Assembly: GCA_035510715.1 (NCBI GenBank)
Contig: DATKGQ010000019.1
Coordinates: forward strand, 22,939 to 86,938
DNA from: DATKGQ01 sp035510715
GTDB lineage: Bacteria > Patescibacteriota > Saccharimonadia > Saccharimonadales > UBA4665
DNA: 64,000 nucleotides
Reading direction: 5' to 3'
In this document: positions 34,272 to 43,915 of the stretch, in pieces
Layout of the letters: each line of letters opens with the position of its first letter
How positions within the stretch are numbered: position 1 is the first letter of the stretch
Translations under genes and position numbers: made by a program
The notes under the pieces: generated by a model
Told to the model about the DNA's origin: nothing
Seen by the model: only the letters and a program-made list of their open reading frames with translations
Databases searched by the model: none

Positions 34272-36149
34272 TCACTGCAGGATGGCTTTAATCCGGCGGA
34301 CGCCGGCGGACGAACTTTCCTCTTTGATTATTTTAAACTGTTTACCGCCTTCGGCTAACTGGCCGGTATGTTCGACGTGCGGACCGCCGCATATCTCGCG
34401 TGAAAAATACTCGCCGCTGGGATCGCCGATGGTATAGACTTTAACCATTTCGCCGTAACGGTCGCCGAACGCCCCGGCCACACCGCTAGTCAGCGCCTGG
34501 GAGGTATTTTCCTCTTTCCAGCTGACAGGCAGATCTTTTCTAATTTGCTCATTAACTATTTCCTCAACCTGGCGGATTTGTTCCGGGGTCATTTTTTCGC
34601 CGTGAGAAAAATCAAAGCGCAACCGCTCAGCGGTAATATTACTGCCCCGCTGGACAACGTGGTCGCCAAGGACATTTTTCAGCGCCCGGTGCATTAGATG
34701 AGTGGCCGTATGGTACTTGGTCGTAATTTCCGATTGGTCGGCTAGCCCTCCCTTAAATTCGCCTTTGGTGGCCGAACGGGAGCGCTCTTTTTGCAATTCC
34801 ATCAATTCATCAAACTTTTGCCGCCAGTCCGGATCCAGCTCAACGTTAGCCGTAAAAGCCTCTTCGACGCTCAGCTCAACCGGGAAACCGTAGGTATCAT
34901 ACAGCCGGAAAATTGTTTCACCGCTCAGCTTTTGGCCGGCCAATTTACTAAACTCCCGGACACCGGCCCGCAGTGTCTTGCGGAACAAATTCTCCTCATG
35001 ATCGATAATATCAATTACCGGCTGCTCAACCTCGGCCACTTCGGGCATATCCTCCCGGTACATATCGGTAATTACCGGCACGATTGATTTAGCCAGATCC
35101 TGTTCTATGCCAAGTTCAAAGGCAAACCGGACTGCCCGGCGGATTAACCGTCTCATGACGTAGCCTTGCTCCTTATTGCTGGGGACAACCTGGTCAATGG
35201 CCAGGAAAGTCGCCCCTCTGAGATGATCGGCAACGACGCGCATTGAACTGGTATGCGAGTCGTAATTCTTGCCGGAGATTTCTGCCAGTTTCTCAATGAC
35301 CGGCCAAAGCAAACTGCCCCTGTACATATCCGGCGAATCAATTACCGCGGCCGCCAGACGCTCCAGCCCGCCGCCGTAATCAACGTTCTTCTTAGGCAGT
35401 TTATCGAAACCGGCAGCAGTTTTTAAATACTCCATAAAGACCGAGTTGCCGATTTCGGCATAGCGCCCGCAGTCACAATTAGGATGGCATAATTCACCGT
35501 ATTTTTTATCATGAACGACATACGGGAATAGATAGAACACTTCGCTGTCCGGTCCGCCCGGTTCGCCGGCCGGCATTAAGTCGGCCCGGCCAGCCCGGCA
35601 CCACCAGTTCTTATCACCGTAAAAGAAAATCCGGCCGGCTTGTTCACCCACCCGGTAACCTTCTTCTGAACTGCCGATATCTACTTGTTTAGCCTCAATC
35701 CCGACACCCTTAAATATTTCTTCCCAGATAGCCGCGCTTTCATTATCTTTTGGGATATTCTGGGCCTGGTTGCCGATAAAACAGCTGACATAAATCCGCT
35801 GGGGATCCAGACCGATTACTTTAGTAAAGAATTCAAATATCGACGGCAGCTGATCCTGTTTAAAATAATCCCCGAGACTCCAATTGCCGAGCATTTCAAA
35901 AAAGGTCGTGTGATGGTTGTCACCGACTTCTTCAATATCCTGGGCCCGTAAGCATATTTGGCTATCCACCAACCGAACACCAGCAGGATGCTCCTGGCCC
36001 AGCAAGTAAGGAATCAGCGGCTGCATGCCGCTGCTGGTAAACAAGGTCGTCGGGTCATTCTGGGGGACCAGCAGGGCCCTCGGGATTTGGACGTGGTTTC
36101 TAGCCTTAAAAAAATCGATATAGGCTTGCCGGATTTCTTGCGCTGTCAT
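34272..36149 (-). CDS. alaS: Alanyl-tRNA synthetase lacking the C-Ala domain
   Basis: Charges tRNA-Ala. The class II core starts with EIRQAYIDFFKARNH and SSGMQPLIPYLLGQEHPAG; the tRNA-recognition part and the editing domain follow, with HTATHLMHRAL and CGGPHVEHTG supplying the zinc-type residues that clear Ser and Gly. The chain ends 625 residues long, right after the editing domain, whereas E. coli AlaS is about 876. The oligomerisation and C-Ala parts are missing, with a proper stop, so this is a natural short form. Confidence 0.96.
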   Translation of the reverse strand: MTAQEIRQAYIDFFKARNHVQIPRALLVPQNDPTTLFTSSGMQPLIPYLLGQEHPAGVRLVDSQICLRAQDIEEVGDNHHTTFFEMLGNWSLGDYFKQDQLPSIFEFFTKVIGLDPQRIYVSCFIGNQAQNIPKDNESAAIWEEIFKGVGIEAKQVDIGSSEEGYRVGEQAGRIFFYGDKNWWCRAGRADLMPAGEPGGPDSEVFYLFPYVVHDKKYGELCHPNCDCGRYAEIGNSVFMEYLKTAAGFDKLPKKNVDYGGGLERLAAAVIDSPDMYRGSLLWPVIEKLAEISGKNYDSHTSSMRVVADHLRGATFLAIDQVVPSNKEQGYVMRRLIRRAVRFAFELGIEQDLAKSIVPVITDMYREDMPEVAEVEQPVIDIIDHEENLFRKTLRAGVREFSKLAGQKLSGETIFRLYDTYGFPVELSVEEAFTANVELDPDWRQKFDELMELQKERSRSATKGEFKGGLADQSEITTKYHTATHLMHRALKNVLGDHVVQRGSNITAERLRFDFSHGEKMTPEQIRQVEEIVNEQIRKDLPVSWKEENTSQALTSGVAGAFGDRYGEMVKVYTIGDPSGEYFSREICGGPHVEHTGQLAEGGKQFKIIKEESSSAGVRRIKAILQ

Positions 36150-36157
36150 CAGAATCT

Positions 36158-36163
36158 ATTGTA
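36158..36163 (-). promoter_or_regulatory. -10 box for alaS (leaderless)
   Basis: TGT-TACAAT on the minus strand, eight bases before the ATG, no ribosome site. Confidence 0.45.
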
Positions 36164-36186
36164 ACAAAGGCACACTTTTTAATTAA

Positions 36187-37965
36187 CTATCTTTTTAGCA
36201 TCACGGCAAAGGCTTCCGGCGGAATATCAACCTTGCCGAAACGTTTCAGCCGTTCCTTACCGCGCTTTTGTTTGGTCAGCAGTTTTATTCTTCTTGACAC
36301 ATCGCCGCCGTACAGCGAACCGGTCACGTCTTTGCGGTAAGCACTGATATCACCGCGGGCAATAAATTTACTGTTAATGGCTGCCTGTAAGCTGACCTGG
36401 AATTGTTGCCTGGGAATTACCTTCTTAAGTTTGTCAATGACTTGCCGGCCAACCGCGACTGCCTCGCTGCGGTGGACAATCATGCTCAGCACATCCAAGC
36501 GGTCGCCAGCCACGTAAAAGTCCAGCCTTACCAGTTCTTCCTGGCGGTAATCGTCAAGTTCGTAATTAAATGATCCGTAGCCGCTGGTTAAGCTTTTTAG
36601 TTGGTCATAGAAATCAGTCAGCATATTGGCTAGTGGCGCGGTAAAGGTTATAACGCTCAGTTTGTCGTCGACATAGCTTAAGCTGCCGTGCTGCCCGCGC
36701 TTACTGGCGACCAGTTCCATGATGCTGCCGACATAGCTTTTAGGGCAGACAATTTCACCTTTAATCCATGGCTCCTTAATCGCCGTCACTTTGCTTTGAT
36801 CGGGCATATCGGCTGCCGATTGAATTATAATTTCCTCGCCGCTAGTGAGCTGTACCCGGTAATCGGTTGACGGATTGGTAACCACCAGCGCTAAATCATA
36901 TTCCCGCTCCAGCCGTTCACGGATAATCTCCAGATGCAGCAGTCCCAGAAAGCCAATCCTGAAACCATGGCCCAGCATTGGTGAACTTTCCGGTGTGAAC
37001 TGGATGGCTGAATCACTGAGGCTTAAGCGTTCCAGGCTGTCTTTCAGCGTCTGATACTGTTCATGGCTATCCGGAAAGAAGCCGGCGTAAACAAACGGTT
37101 TAACGTCCCGGTAACCCGGCAAAGCCACAACTGACTCCTCGCTGGTTAGCGTTAAAGTATCGCCGACACTAGCTTCCCTGGCTGATTTAAAATTAGTCAC
37201 GATGTAGCCGATTTCCCCGGCCACTAATCCCGCGGCCGGACACAATTGCGGCACTAACCGGCCGATTTCCAGCACTTGAGTCTGGCTGCCCGCCGACAGC
37301 AAACGGACATGATCATGATGTTGGATACTGCCATCAACCAGCCGTAGATACAGAATAACACCCCTGTAATCATCATAATAACTGTCAAAAACCAACGCCC
37401 TAGCCGGCGAACGGCTATCGCCCCGCGGGCTGGGTATATCGGTAATCACTCTTTCCAGAACGGCTTCGATACCTTGGCCGGTTTTAGCGCTGACGGGCAA
37501 TACCGATGACCGATCGCATCCCAGCAGGCTGACAATTTCAGCCGTGACCGAAGCCTCGTCGGCGGCCGGCAGATCAATCTTATTAAGCACCGGAATAATG
37601 GTCAGATCGGCGGCTAAGGCTAAGTAAACATTGGCCAACGTCTGGGCCTGGATACCCTGCGAAGCATCAACCAGCAGCAGTGCCCCTTCACAGGCCGCCA
37701 AGCTCCGAGAAACTTCATACGAGAAATCGACATGGCCCGGCGTATCGATCAGATTAAGCTCGTAGCCATGATAGTTCATAGTAACCGGCGCTAATTTAAT
37801 GGTTATACCTTTTTCGCGCTCTAAGTCCATCTGGTCCAGCATCTGTTCTTTCATCAGGCGATGCTCAACCGTACCGGTAATTTCCAACAGACGGTCGGCC
37901 AGGGTTGATTTACCATGGTCAATATGGGCAATAATACAAAAATTACGGATTTTAGTCTGATCCAT
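36187..37965 (-). CDS. lepA: Elongation factor 4 (LepA)
   Basis: Back-translocating ribosomal GTPase. FCIIAHIDHGKSTLADRLLE is G1, MDQMDLEREKGITIKLA the switch and G2, LIDTPGHVDFSYEV G3, and VLNKIDLPAAD G4; the LepA-specific C-terminal domain with VGSIMELVASKRGQ and RGDISAYRKDVTGSLYGGDVSRRIKLL is complete. ATG 37965 is chosen over an ATG at 37974 because the earlier one is formed by the TATAAT box itself. Length becomes 592. Confidence 0.96.
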   Translation of the reverse strand: MDQTKIRNFCIIAHIDHGKSTLADRLLEITGTVEHRLMKEQMLDQMDLEREKGITIKLAPVTMNYHGYELNLIDTPGHVDFSYEVSRSLAACEGALLLVDASQGIQAQTLANVYLALAADLTIIPVLNKIDLPAADEASVTAEIVSLLGCDRSSVLPVSAKTGQGIEAVLERVITDIPSPRGDSRSPARALVFDSYYDDYRGVILYLRLVDGSIQHHDHVRLLSAGSQTQVLEIGRLVPQLCPAAGLVAGEIGYIVTNFKSAREASVGDTLTLTSEESVVALPGYRDVKPFVYAGFFPDSHEQYQTLKDSLERLSLSDSAIQFTPESSPMLGHGFRIGFLGLLHLEIIRERLEREYDLALVVTNPSTDYRVQLTSGEEIIIQSAADMPDQSKVTAIKEPWIKGEIVCPKSYVGSIMELVASKRGQHGSLSYVDDKLSVITFTAPLANMLTDFYDQLKSLTSGYGSFNYELDDYRQEELVRLDFYVAGDRLDVLSMIVHRSEAVAVGRQVIDKLKKVIPRQQFQVSLQAAINSKFIARGDISAYRKDVTGSLYGGDVSRRIKLLTKQKRGKERLKRFGKVDIPPEAFAVMLKR

Positions 37966-37972
37966 GACCTGC

Positions 37973-37978
37973 ATTATA
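37973..37978 (-). promoter_or_regulatory. -10 box for lepA (leaderless)
   Basis: TGT-TATAAT on the minus strand; seven bases separate it from ATG 37965. It overlaps an earlier in-frame ATG, which cannot be in the message if this promoter is used. Confidence 0.6.
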
Positions 37979-37990
37979 ACAGTGGTCGGG

Positions 37991-39586
37991 CTAGTAACCG
38001 AAACGAATTGGTTTTAAGGCAATTTTTTTAAGCTTAGCCAGGATTGACTTAGCTTCTTCGAGTCCGAATAACACCGACATCGTCAGGTAGACTAATCCAG
38101 TCACACCGGCAATCAGCGATAATTTACTGCCCAGAGCAATTACGCCACGGTCTTTCAGCTCTAACGGGAACAACTGGACCATAATAAAGCCAGCCACCAC
38201 GCTGAAACCGGTTACTGAAATTATTTTGACCAGGCCATATAAGAATTTCAGGTCAAGTAATTTATGGTCACGTTTCACCATAATAATAGACAGCGTGAAG
38301 ACTTCCAGCATGGCCGACAATGATTGGCTGATCGCCAGTCCGCTGACACCGTAGCCGTGAGGCGCCGGCCGGGCCAGAAAAGTCACCAAGGTAATGTTAA
38401 TGATAATGATAATGACTGATACGCATAACGGCGTAATGGTGTCTTTATGGGAGTAAAACCAGCGCGAGATAATCGTATAGAGCACCGCGAAGAAAATAAA
38501 GACCGTCAAGAAACCGAAAATGGTGGCAATATTATTGCTGGCGTTGGTAAAAATTATCCGGGCCAGGTACCCCCGGGTATAGAAGCATATTACCGCTACC
38601 GGCATAGCTACCCAGATCATTGCCCGGACAACCTGTAAAAATTCCTTACGGAACAAATCCGGCCGGCCCTGCGACAGGCGGTTGTTCATTTGCGGAAAGG
38701 CAGCTGTGCTGATCGCCGTACCGATCAGAAAGGTCGGTGCTGTGGCCAGGACATAGGCGTTGGCATAAAAACTTATATTGCCGGTTCCCAGCCGGCGGGC
38801 AAAGTGGGTTTCAACAATACTCTCAACCTGATCAATACCCTGGTCAAGCGAGCGTGGGGGTAACTGGCGGAGAACCGTTTTAAAATCTGCACTCCGCCAA
38901 AGAATTTTTGGCGACCAGTGAAAGTTAGTTCCGAACAGGCCGGTGCAAACGACAGCCAGTTGCAGCACGGCGCCGCACAGGGCGCCGATACCTAGCCCGA
39001 TAATTCCGATGTTATGCCTAAAGATGAAGATACTGGCGATAATCAAGGCGTTATAGAACATTGGCGCCAGGGCATAAAAGAAAAACCGGCCGAGCGCCTG
39101 TTGGGTAGCGGTCAGAACACCGGATATGGTAAATAAAAGCGGGTTAAAGGCCAGAAAACGCATGATTGTGACAGTATTGTGCAGTTGCTGAGGCGTTAAG
39201 TTAGGCGAAATAATGTAGTGCACCATCGGTTCGGCAAAAATGAAAATCAATACGCCGACAACGAACATGACCATTACCAGTAAGTTAAGCAGGCTGGTTG
39301 AAATTTCCCACATTCCCCGCTTATCACCCTTGTGCAGACGATCGGCTAAGACCGGCATGAAGGCTACGCCCAGTGCTCCGGCGGCCAAGGTAAAGAAGAA
39401 AAAGTCCGGAATATTAAACGCCGCGAAGTAAGAGTCGGTACTGCCGGGACCGGTCAGCGGAAAGTTACCATTAACCAGTTTGGTCCTTAAGAAACCAAGC
39501 CCCTGACCAAGCATAGCGCTACCGACCAGCAGAGTGGCAATATTCGTAAGACCGGGGTGTGTTCTTTTCTTCGTTGTTGGATTCAT
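37991..39586 (-). CDS. murJ: Lipid II flippase MurJ (MviN family)
   Basis: About 14 membrane helices over 531 residues. The MurJ start is visible (LVGSAMLGQGLGFLRTKLVNGNF, FNIPDFFFFTLAAGALGVAFMPVL), including the conserved arginine and RhythmicPDFFF segment, and later GTAISTAAFPQMN with VVRAMIWVAMPVAVICF. MurJ moves lipid II across the membrane for wall synthesis. It fits with Ddl, the MurF-like ligase and MltG in this window. Confidence 0.95.
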   Translation of the reverse strand: MNPTTKKRTHPGLTNIATLLVGSAMLGQGLGFLRTKLVNGNFPLTGPGSTDSYFAAFNIPDFFFFTLAAGALGVAFMPVLADRLHKGDKRGMWEISTSLLNLLVMVMFVVGVLIFIFAEPMVHYIISPNLTPQQLHNTVTIMRFLAFNPLLFTISGVLTATQQALGRFFFYALAPMFYNALIIASIFIFRHNIGIIGLGIGALCGAVLQLAVVCTGLFGTNFHWSPKILWRSADFKTVLRQLPPRSLDQGIDQVESIVETHFARRLGTGNISFYANAYVLATAPTFLIGTAISTAAFPQMNNRLSQGRPDLFRKEFLQVVRAMIWVAMPVAVICFYTRGYLARIIFTNASNNIATIFGFLTVFIFFAVLYTIISRWFYSHKDTITPLCVSVIIIIINITLVTFLARPAPHGYGVSGLAISQSLSAMLEVFTLSIIMVKRDHKLLDLKFLYGLVKIISVTGFSVVAGFIMVQLFPLELKDRGVIALGSKLSLIAGVTGLVYLTMSVLFGLEEAKSILAKLKKIALKPIRFGY

Positions 39587-39663
39587 TTAAATAAGACTTA
39601 CTCCAAGTATAAAACAGCCATGACTACTATGTCACTTTAAAATTACACGAAAAATAAACTCAT

Positions 39664-40716
39664 TCAAACAATCAGGCCGCCGCCGACACAGTGGTTATCA
39701 GCTTCATAGATCACCGCTGATTGACCAGCCGTAACAGCCCTGACATCTTCTGCCAAAGTCAGCCTCAACCGGTTGCGTGACAATTTCCGCATCCCGGTAA
39801 TAGCTACCGGCGCCGAACGGTAGCGGACACAGACTTCGTGGCGGCTGGTTCCATCAGGCGGGCCGTTAATCCAGTGGATGTCGCCCAGGTCGATCGAGTG
39901 CCGCCATAACTGTTCATCCTGCAAGTCAGTCGTAACAAAAATCTTATTCCGCATAATATCTTTACCGGTGACATAGTAAGGCAAACCGCCGCCGACATGC
40001 AGACCATGGCGTTGGCCAATAGTATATAAAATTGCCCCGTCATGCGTACCGACCAGTTTGCCGTTTTGATCGATAATTGGTCCCGTGGTTTGGGGGCCGA
40101 GTTCGGCTACCAGGAATTCGGCAATCGGAATCTCGCCGATAAAGCATATCCCCTGGCTGTCTTTTTTGTCCGCCGTGGCCAAATTTAAATGCTTGGCGAT
40201 AGACCGGATTTGCGGTTTGGTGTAGGTACCCAGCGGCATAATCGTCTGGCTCAGGGCTTTGGCGCTCACCCGGTACAAAAAATACGTCTGATCCTTATTG
40301 CTGTCTTGGGCCCTAAACAACTTACCGCCAACCAGCCGGGCGTAATGTCCGGTGGCAATCATATCAGCACCGTCATCAAGAGCAGTCTGTAAAAACAATT
40401 TAAATTTTATTTCCTGGTTGCATAAAACATCCGGATTAGGAGTACGGCCGGCCCGGTACTCTTCAAGCATAACTGCCACCACCTGCTGGCGGTACTGTAA
40501 CTCAAAATCATAAACTTTAAAGGGTATATCCAATTGCACGGCCACTCTTTTGGCATCCTGAAAATCTGTTTTCCAGGAACAGCTGTAGCCGGCTACACTA
40601 GCAGTCCAATTCTTCATATACACACCTGTCACACTGTAACCTTGTTGCTTGAGCAGGGCGGCGGTAACCGAGCTGTCAACGCCGCCGGACATACCGACAT
40701 ATACTTTTTTAGTCAT
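39664..40716 (-). CDS. mnmA: tRNA-specific 2-thiouridylase MnmA
   Basis: Adds sulfur to U34 of Lys, Glu and Gln tRNAs. The PP-loop VGMSGGVDSSVTAALL opens it; the catalytic cysteines are in RTPNPDVLCNQEIKF and QGICFIGE; ATGHYARL and YTIGQRHGLHVGGG are further signatures. The 350-residue length is usual. It needs persulfide from a cysteine desulfurase such as the one at 53159-54319. It ends in TGA. TATTAT lies nine bases before the ATG. Confidence 0.97.
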   Translation of the reverse strand: MTKKVYVGMSGGVDSSVTAALLKQQGYSVTGVYMKNWTASVAGYSCSWKTDFQDAKRVAVQLDIPFKVYDFELQYRQQVVAVMLEEYRAGRTPNPDVLCNQEIKFKLFLQTALDDGADMIATGHYARLVGGKLFRAQDSNKDQTYFLYRVSAKALSQTIMPLGTYTKPQIRSIAKHLNLATADKKDSQGICFIGEIPIAEFLVAELGPQTTGPIIDQNGKLVGTHDGAILYTIGQRHGLHVGGGLPYYVTGKDIMRNKIFVTTDLQDEQLWRHSIDLGDIHWINGPPDGTSRHEVCVRYRSAPVAITGMRKLSRNRLRLTLAEDVRAVTAGQSAVIYEADNHCVGGGLIV

Positions 40717-40725
40717 AATCTGATA

Positions 40726-40731
40726 ATAATA
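40726..40731 (-). promoter_or_regulatory. -10 box for mnmA (leaderless)
   Basis: TGC-TATTAT on the minus strand, nine bases before the ATG; no ribosome site. Confidence 0.45.
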
Positions 40732-40745
40732 GCAAATTAAACAGC

Positions 40746-41708
40746 TTACTGATAGCGCATTTGTTCATCACTGCGCTCAATCCGGCGCCGCAGACTGAAC
40801 AGTTCATAACGTTGTCCGAGCCAAAATGAAATCAGCAGCAGCGGCAACATGACAACCGCCGGCCACCAAATTACTTTGGTAACTGTTTGGACCGGTGACG
40901 TGGTTGTCGCTAATTGGGTTTTCGTGCCGTTGGCTAGACCGACTAATTGCAGAAAGGCCGTTTCACCGTTCTTGTCTGTCGCTTGGATTGTAATAGTATA
41001 GGTGCCGGCATCCTTATAAGTATGGGTAAGCGTGACATTCCCCTGGCTGGCTTCGCTAAGCAGCTGCCGCTGGCCGCCGTCACCCCAATCTATACTCAGC
41101 GCGTAGGGCGTCGTACCGCCGTTAATAATTATCGGCCAGCTGATTTGTTGATTCGGATTGGCCCCCTGCTTGGCATATATGCTGGTCAGCGACAAACTTA
41201 TGCCGAAGGCGGCCAATTGCGGGTTATTGTAGCTGACAGTTACGGAGTTGGATACCGGACCAGCCTGGCCGAGGTTGTCATAGTCGTCAGCCGTCAGCAC
41301 ATTCTGGTTATAAAAAAGTGTTACTTGCAGCGAAAAGCTGCCACCGGCGCACATTGTCGAACCAATAAAGGTGTTATTCGAAAATACTTTTATCAACAAA
41401 CCATTCAGACAGAGGCCGGCAACGGTAATCGGTTGAGACGTAAAGGTTTGTCCGTTAGTCGGTGTTGTTATCGTGGCTGGTTGGCTCGGCGGCGGACCAG
41501 AGACAGTACCCTCCAGGCCGATTGAGCCGTTTTGGGGGTTTTGCGGCGCAGTCGCCGCTGCAGCCAAAGCACCAGAAGATAAGATTAATATTATACCTAG
41601 TAAAATACCAGCAATATAGCGACAGATTTTACTGCCGAAGAGTTTTTTCCATAACAGATCATAAAAGACTTTTGAACGTGTGCGCACAACTAACCTAAAG
41701 TATAGCAC
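40746..41708 (-). CDS. Secreted PKD-like protein with C-terminal membrane anchor
   Basis: Residues 1-50 carry a signal sequence (YIAGILLGIILILSSGALAAAA). The middle has an Ig-like part (TITTPTNGQTFTSQPITVAGLC) and a PKD-type domain (about 175-255) with ALSIDWGDGGQ and LTHTYKDAGTYTITIQATD. A helix at about 272-292 and a basic tail anchor it, so the domains are outside the cell. It is likely a surface structural or adhesive protein. A TGC-TATACT box covers the early codons, so the real start may be GTG 41687. Last gene of a surface locus. Confidence 0.8.
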   Translation of the reverse strand: MLYFRLVVRTRSKVFYDLLWKKLFGSKICRYIAGILLGIILILSSGALAAAATAPQNPQNGSIGLEGTVSGPPPSQPATITTPTNGQTFTSQPITVAGLCLNGLLIKVFSNNTFIGSTMCAGGSFSLQVTLFYNQNVLTADDYDNLGQAGPVSNSVTVSYNNPQLAAFGISLSLTSIYAKQGANPNQQISWPIIINGGTTPYALSIDWGDGGQRQLLSEASQGNVTLTHTYKDAGTYTITIQATDKNGETAFLQLVGLANGTKTQLATTTSPVQTVTKVIWWPAVVMLPLLLISFWLGQRYELFSLRRRIERSDEQMRYQ

Positions 41709-41764
41709 CTAAAAGCATAGGCACTTTTTCCCTAGCCGCAAAAAACATTTGTACCTTGGTGTAA

Positions 41765-42841
41765 TTAAGACCGGAATCGGATTTTATGAATCAGCCAGGA
41801 CACGGCGTATAGCACTGCACCCAGTACCACCAAAACGATGATCAAGAACCAGTACGGCAAGTACCAGAAAGTCGTGGTTGCCAGGATCTGCTGTGTCGGG
41901 TTGCCGTTCAAGCCGTAATAGACAGCCAATTCGGCGGTGTAACGGCCAGGCCCCAGTTTCGGGTTCTCACAGACAATCTGACTGGACTTCATCCCATTCG
42001 GGCCGGTAATTTGCTTACTTCCAACCTTAATACAGGCTTCAAAGCGCCTGGTTTGGCCAATTAGGGCCAGCGAATCATTGGGGTTTGCGCTGGTAATTTC
42101 GCGGACTACTTTGCCATGGAAATTCTTAAGCAGAATGCTGCCGGATGGTTGTTCGGCAACATTGCCTTCATTGTCCAGTAAATAGGCTAACTCTTTCGGC
42201 TCCGACGTAAAGAACCAATTTATAAATTGTCCGGTTTGGTCATCGGCGCTAGGCACAAATGCGCCATACTGGACAAGACGCATCTGTTCGGTTGTCTTGC
42301 CGGGGACAGTCACAAAGATTAAGCTGGCACTCGATGCGGCCACGCCGAGATTGCCCTTGCCGCTAATACTTTGGGCGGCATATTCAACCGCGCTGTAGTA
42401 ACTGCCTGCCCCCTGGTTAGCCGGTATGACGATGGTAAAAGGAATACTTGTGGATGATGAGGCGGCAACAGTCACAGTCTTGGGGATAGTAATAAATGGC
42501 TTGATTGACCAGGCTGTTTGCGGGGCGTTGGGCGCAATTATCAGTACCGGAGCACCGCTTTTATTGGCGGCCTTAAAATCAACAATCTTAACGACTACTG
42601 TCAAAGCCTGGGTTGAGCTCAGATCAGACAGATAAAGCGTGCCTGACTGCTGTTGGCCGGCATTAATCGTGAAGTCTTCCCTGGGGGTGATACCAAGCCC
42701 GTTAGATTGGGCGCTGGCGGTTAATGGTAAGAGCGTCAGCAATAACAGAATGGTGCTCATTACTCCGGTAATCAGAAGTTTTGCTAGTTGGAATGGACGC
42801 TTGGGGTAACTATTACGGAACATTATACAAAATTCTATCAT
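41765..42841 (-). CDS. DUF916-like (WxL-interacting type) surface protein
   Basis: A signal peptide ends near LPLTASAQS, then LGITPREDFTINAGQQQSGTLYL, SIKPFITIPKTVTVAASSSTSIPFTIVIP and GSYYSAVEYAA (read in parts) form the Ig-like pair seen in DUF916/WxLIP proteins, which in Firmicutes bind peptidoglycan and WxL proteins. A C-terminal helix (about 328-350) with a basic tail (HKIRFRS) anchors it, as in that family. The link is by pattern and needs a profile search. It begins one base past the stop of the next secreted gene; M7 at 42823 is an alternative start. Confidence 0.75.
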   Translation of the reverse strand: MIEFCIMFRNSYPKRPFQLAKLLITGVMSTILLLLTLLPLTASAQSNGLGITPREDFTINAGQQQSGTLYLSDLSSTQALTVVVKIVDFKAANKSGAPVLIIAPNAPQTAWSIKPFITIPKTVTVAASSSTSIPFTIVIPANQGAGSYYSAVEYAAQSISGKGNLGVAASSASLIFVTVPGKTTEQMRLVQYGAFVPSADDQTGQFINWFFTSEPKELAYLLDNEGNVAEQPSGSILLKNFHGKVVREITSANPNDSLALIGQTRRFEACIKVGSKQITGPNGMKSSQIVCENPKLGPGRYTAELAVYYGLNGNPTQQILATTTFWYLPYWFLIIVLVVLGAVLYAVSWLIHKIRFRS

Positions 42842-42842
42842 T

Positions 42843-43874
42843 TTAGAAGCTTGCCGTACAGATATATGTTAGTGTCGTGTCGTAAATGCCGACGGTTTGT
42901 GACGAGGATATATTAACAATGTAGCTGACAGTCAGTTTCGCCAGATTTGTCGGACCAGGCGAATAAGCAACTAAATCGCCGGAGTTAAACTGGTACTCGT
43001 TGGACACGTCATAGGCTGTAGCCAGCATGGTTGAGCCGCCGGCCGGATCATTGCCGATTACCGGGTTGGTATTAGCCCGGAGATTGAGGCCGAATTGCGA
43101 AGTGCCGATAGTATTTGCCGTTTGCGAAGCAAGATTTTTGATAACGTAACTACCCGAGGTCATGGTTGTACCGTTGACTGTTATAACAACACCCGAATTA
43201 GCATTGGTACCGACTTCCATCATTGATGTCGCGGCCGAAGTTTTAAGTGAGCTGAAATCCCCGAATTGGATAAAATAGCCGCTGGCGGTTGAACAGTTAC
43301 CGGGAATAGTCAGTCCGGCACAAAAGTCAAGAATCGGCGGCACCACGGTATTGATACTCACTCCCGTGGAAGTGGCTGATGCTACCGCGCCATAATCCGT
43401 ATAGGGGCCTGTCCCGTCAAATGTGGGGAAAGTCGAGATACGGACAAAAAAAGTTTGCACCGGATTTGACGGATTAGCCATATTGCTAAAAATATACTGT
43501 ACCTGTTCGGAGTGGCCCGGAGCCGGCGGACGCTCCAAAAGTATCATATTGCTATCCTGCTGATAGATTACAAAGCCCGTTTCGCCGCTTTGCTCTGCTA
43601 AAACGCCATTCGAGGCGTCAAGACCGGCCGGCGAATCGCAGGGTTCAATTACCAGCGGCATGGTACAAAACAAAAAACTGATCGAGCCAACATTGGTATT
43701 ATCAGGCAGCGTAAACGTAAAAGCATAGTCATTAACTGCCGATGGTACCGGACTACTGATCTCCAGGCTGCGGAAGTTTAATGCGGCGGCCCGGACTAAC
43801 ACCGGTGATGACAGGCTGATACCAATCATTACCGCCAGCAAACATTCTGCAAATGCATATTTTATCTTAGGCAT
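42843..43874 (-). CDS. Secreted beta-rich surface protein A (343 residues)
   Basis: A signal peptide (AECLLAVMIGISLSSPVLVRAAA), then a domain with GSISFLFCTMPL ... C ... PAGLDAS that is shared with the 409-residue neighbour, and a C-terminal part with TIGTSQFGLNLRANTNPVIG and TVSYIVNISSSQTVGIYDTTLTYI. The ending is reminiscent of WxL or DUF4402-like beta domains, though no WxL motif is seen. Two cysteine pairs may form disulfides. It has no anchor and probably attaches by binding the wall or the DUF916-like protein encoded next. Confidence 0.75.
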   Translation of the reverse strand: MPKIKYAFAECLLAVMIGISLSSPVLVRAAALNFRSLEISSPVPSAVNDYAFTFTLPDNTNVGSISFLFCTMPLVIEPCDSPAGLDASNGVLAEQSGETGFVIYQQDSNMILLERPPAPGHSEQVQYIFSNMANPSNPVQTFFVRISTFPTFDGTGPYTDYGAVASATSTGVSINTVVPPILDFCAGLTIPGNCSTASGYFIQFGDFSSLKTSAATSMMEVGTNANSGVVITVNGTTMTSGSYVIKNLASQTANTIGTSQFGLNLRANTNPVIGNDPAGGSTMLATAYDVSNEYQFNSGDLVAYSPGPTNLAKLTVSYIVNISSSQTVGIYDTTLTYICTASF

Positions 43875-43915
43875 TACTTAATACTTTACTATGCTTTAGT
43901 GAATGTTTTGAAGAA

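Noticed and set aside
40947..41525. Plus-strand open frame of 192 codons opposite the PKD-like gene
   Set aside because: The minus-strand frame has signal peptide, PKD and anchor; the plus frame has no features or ribosome site.
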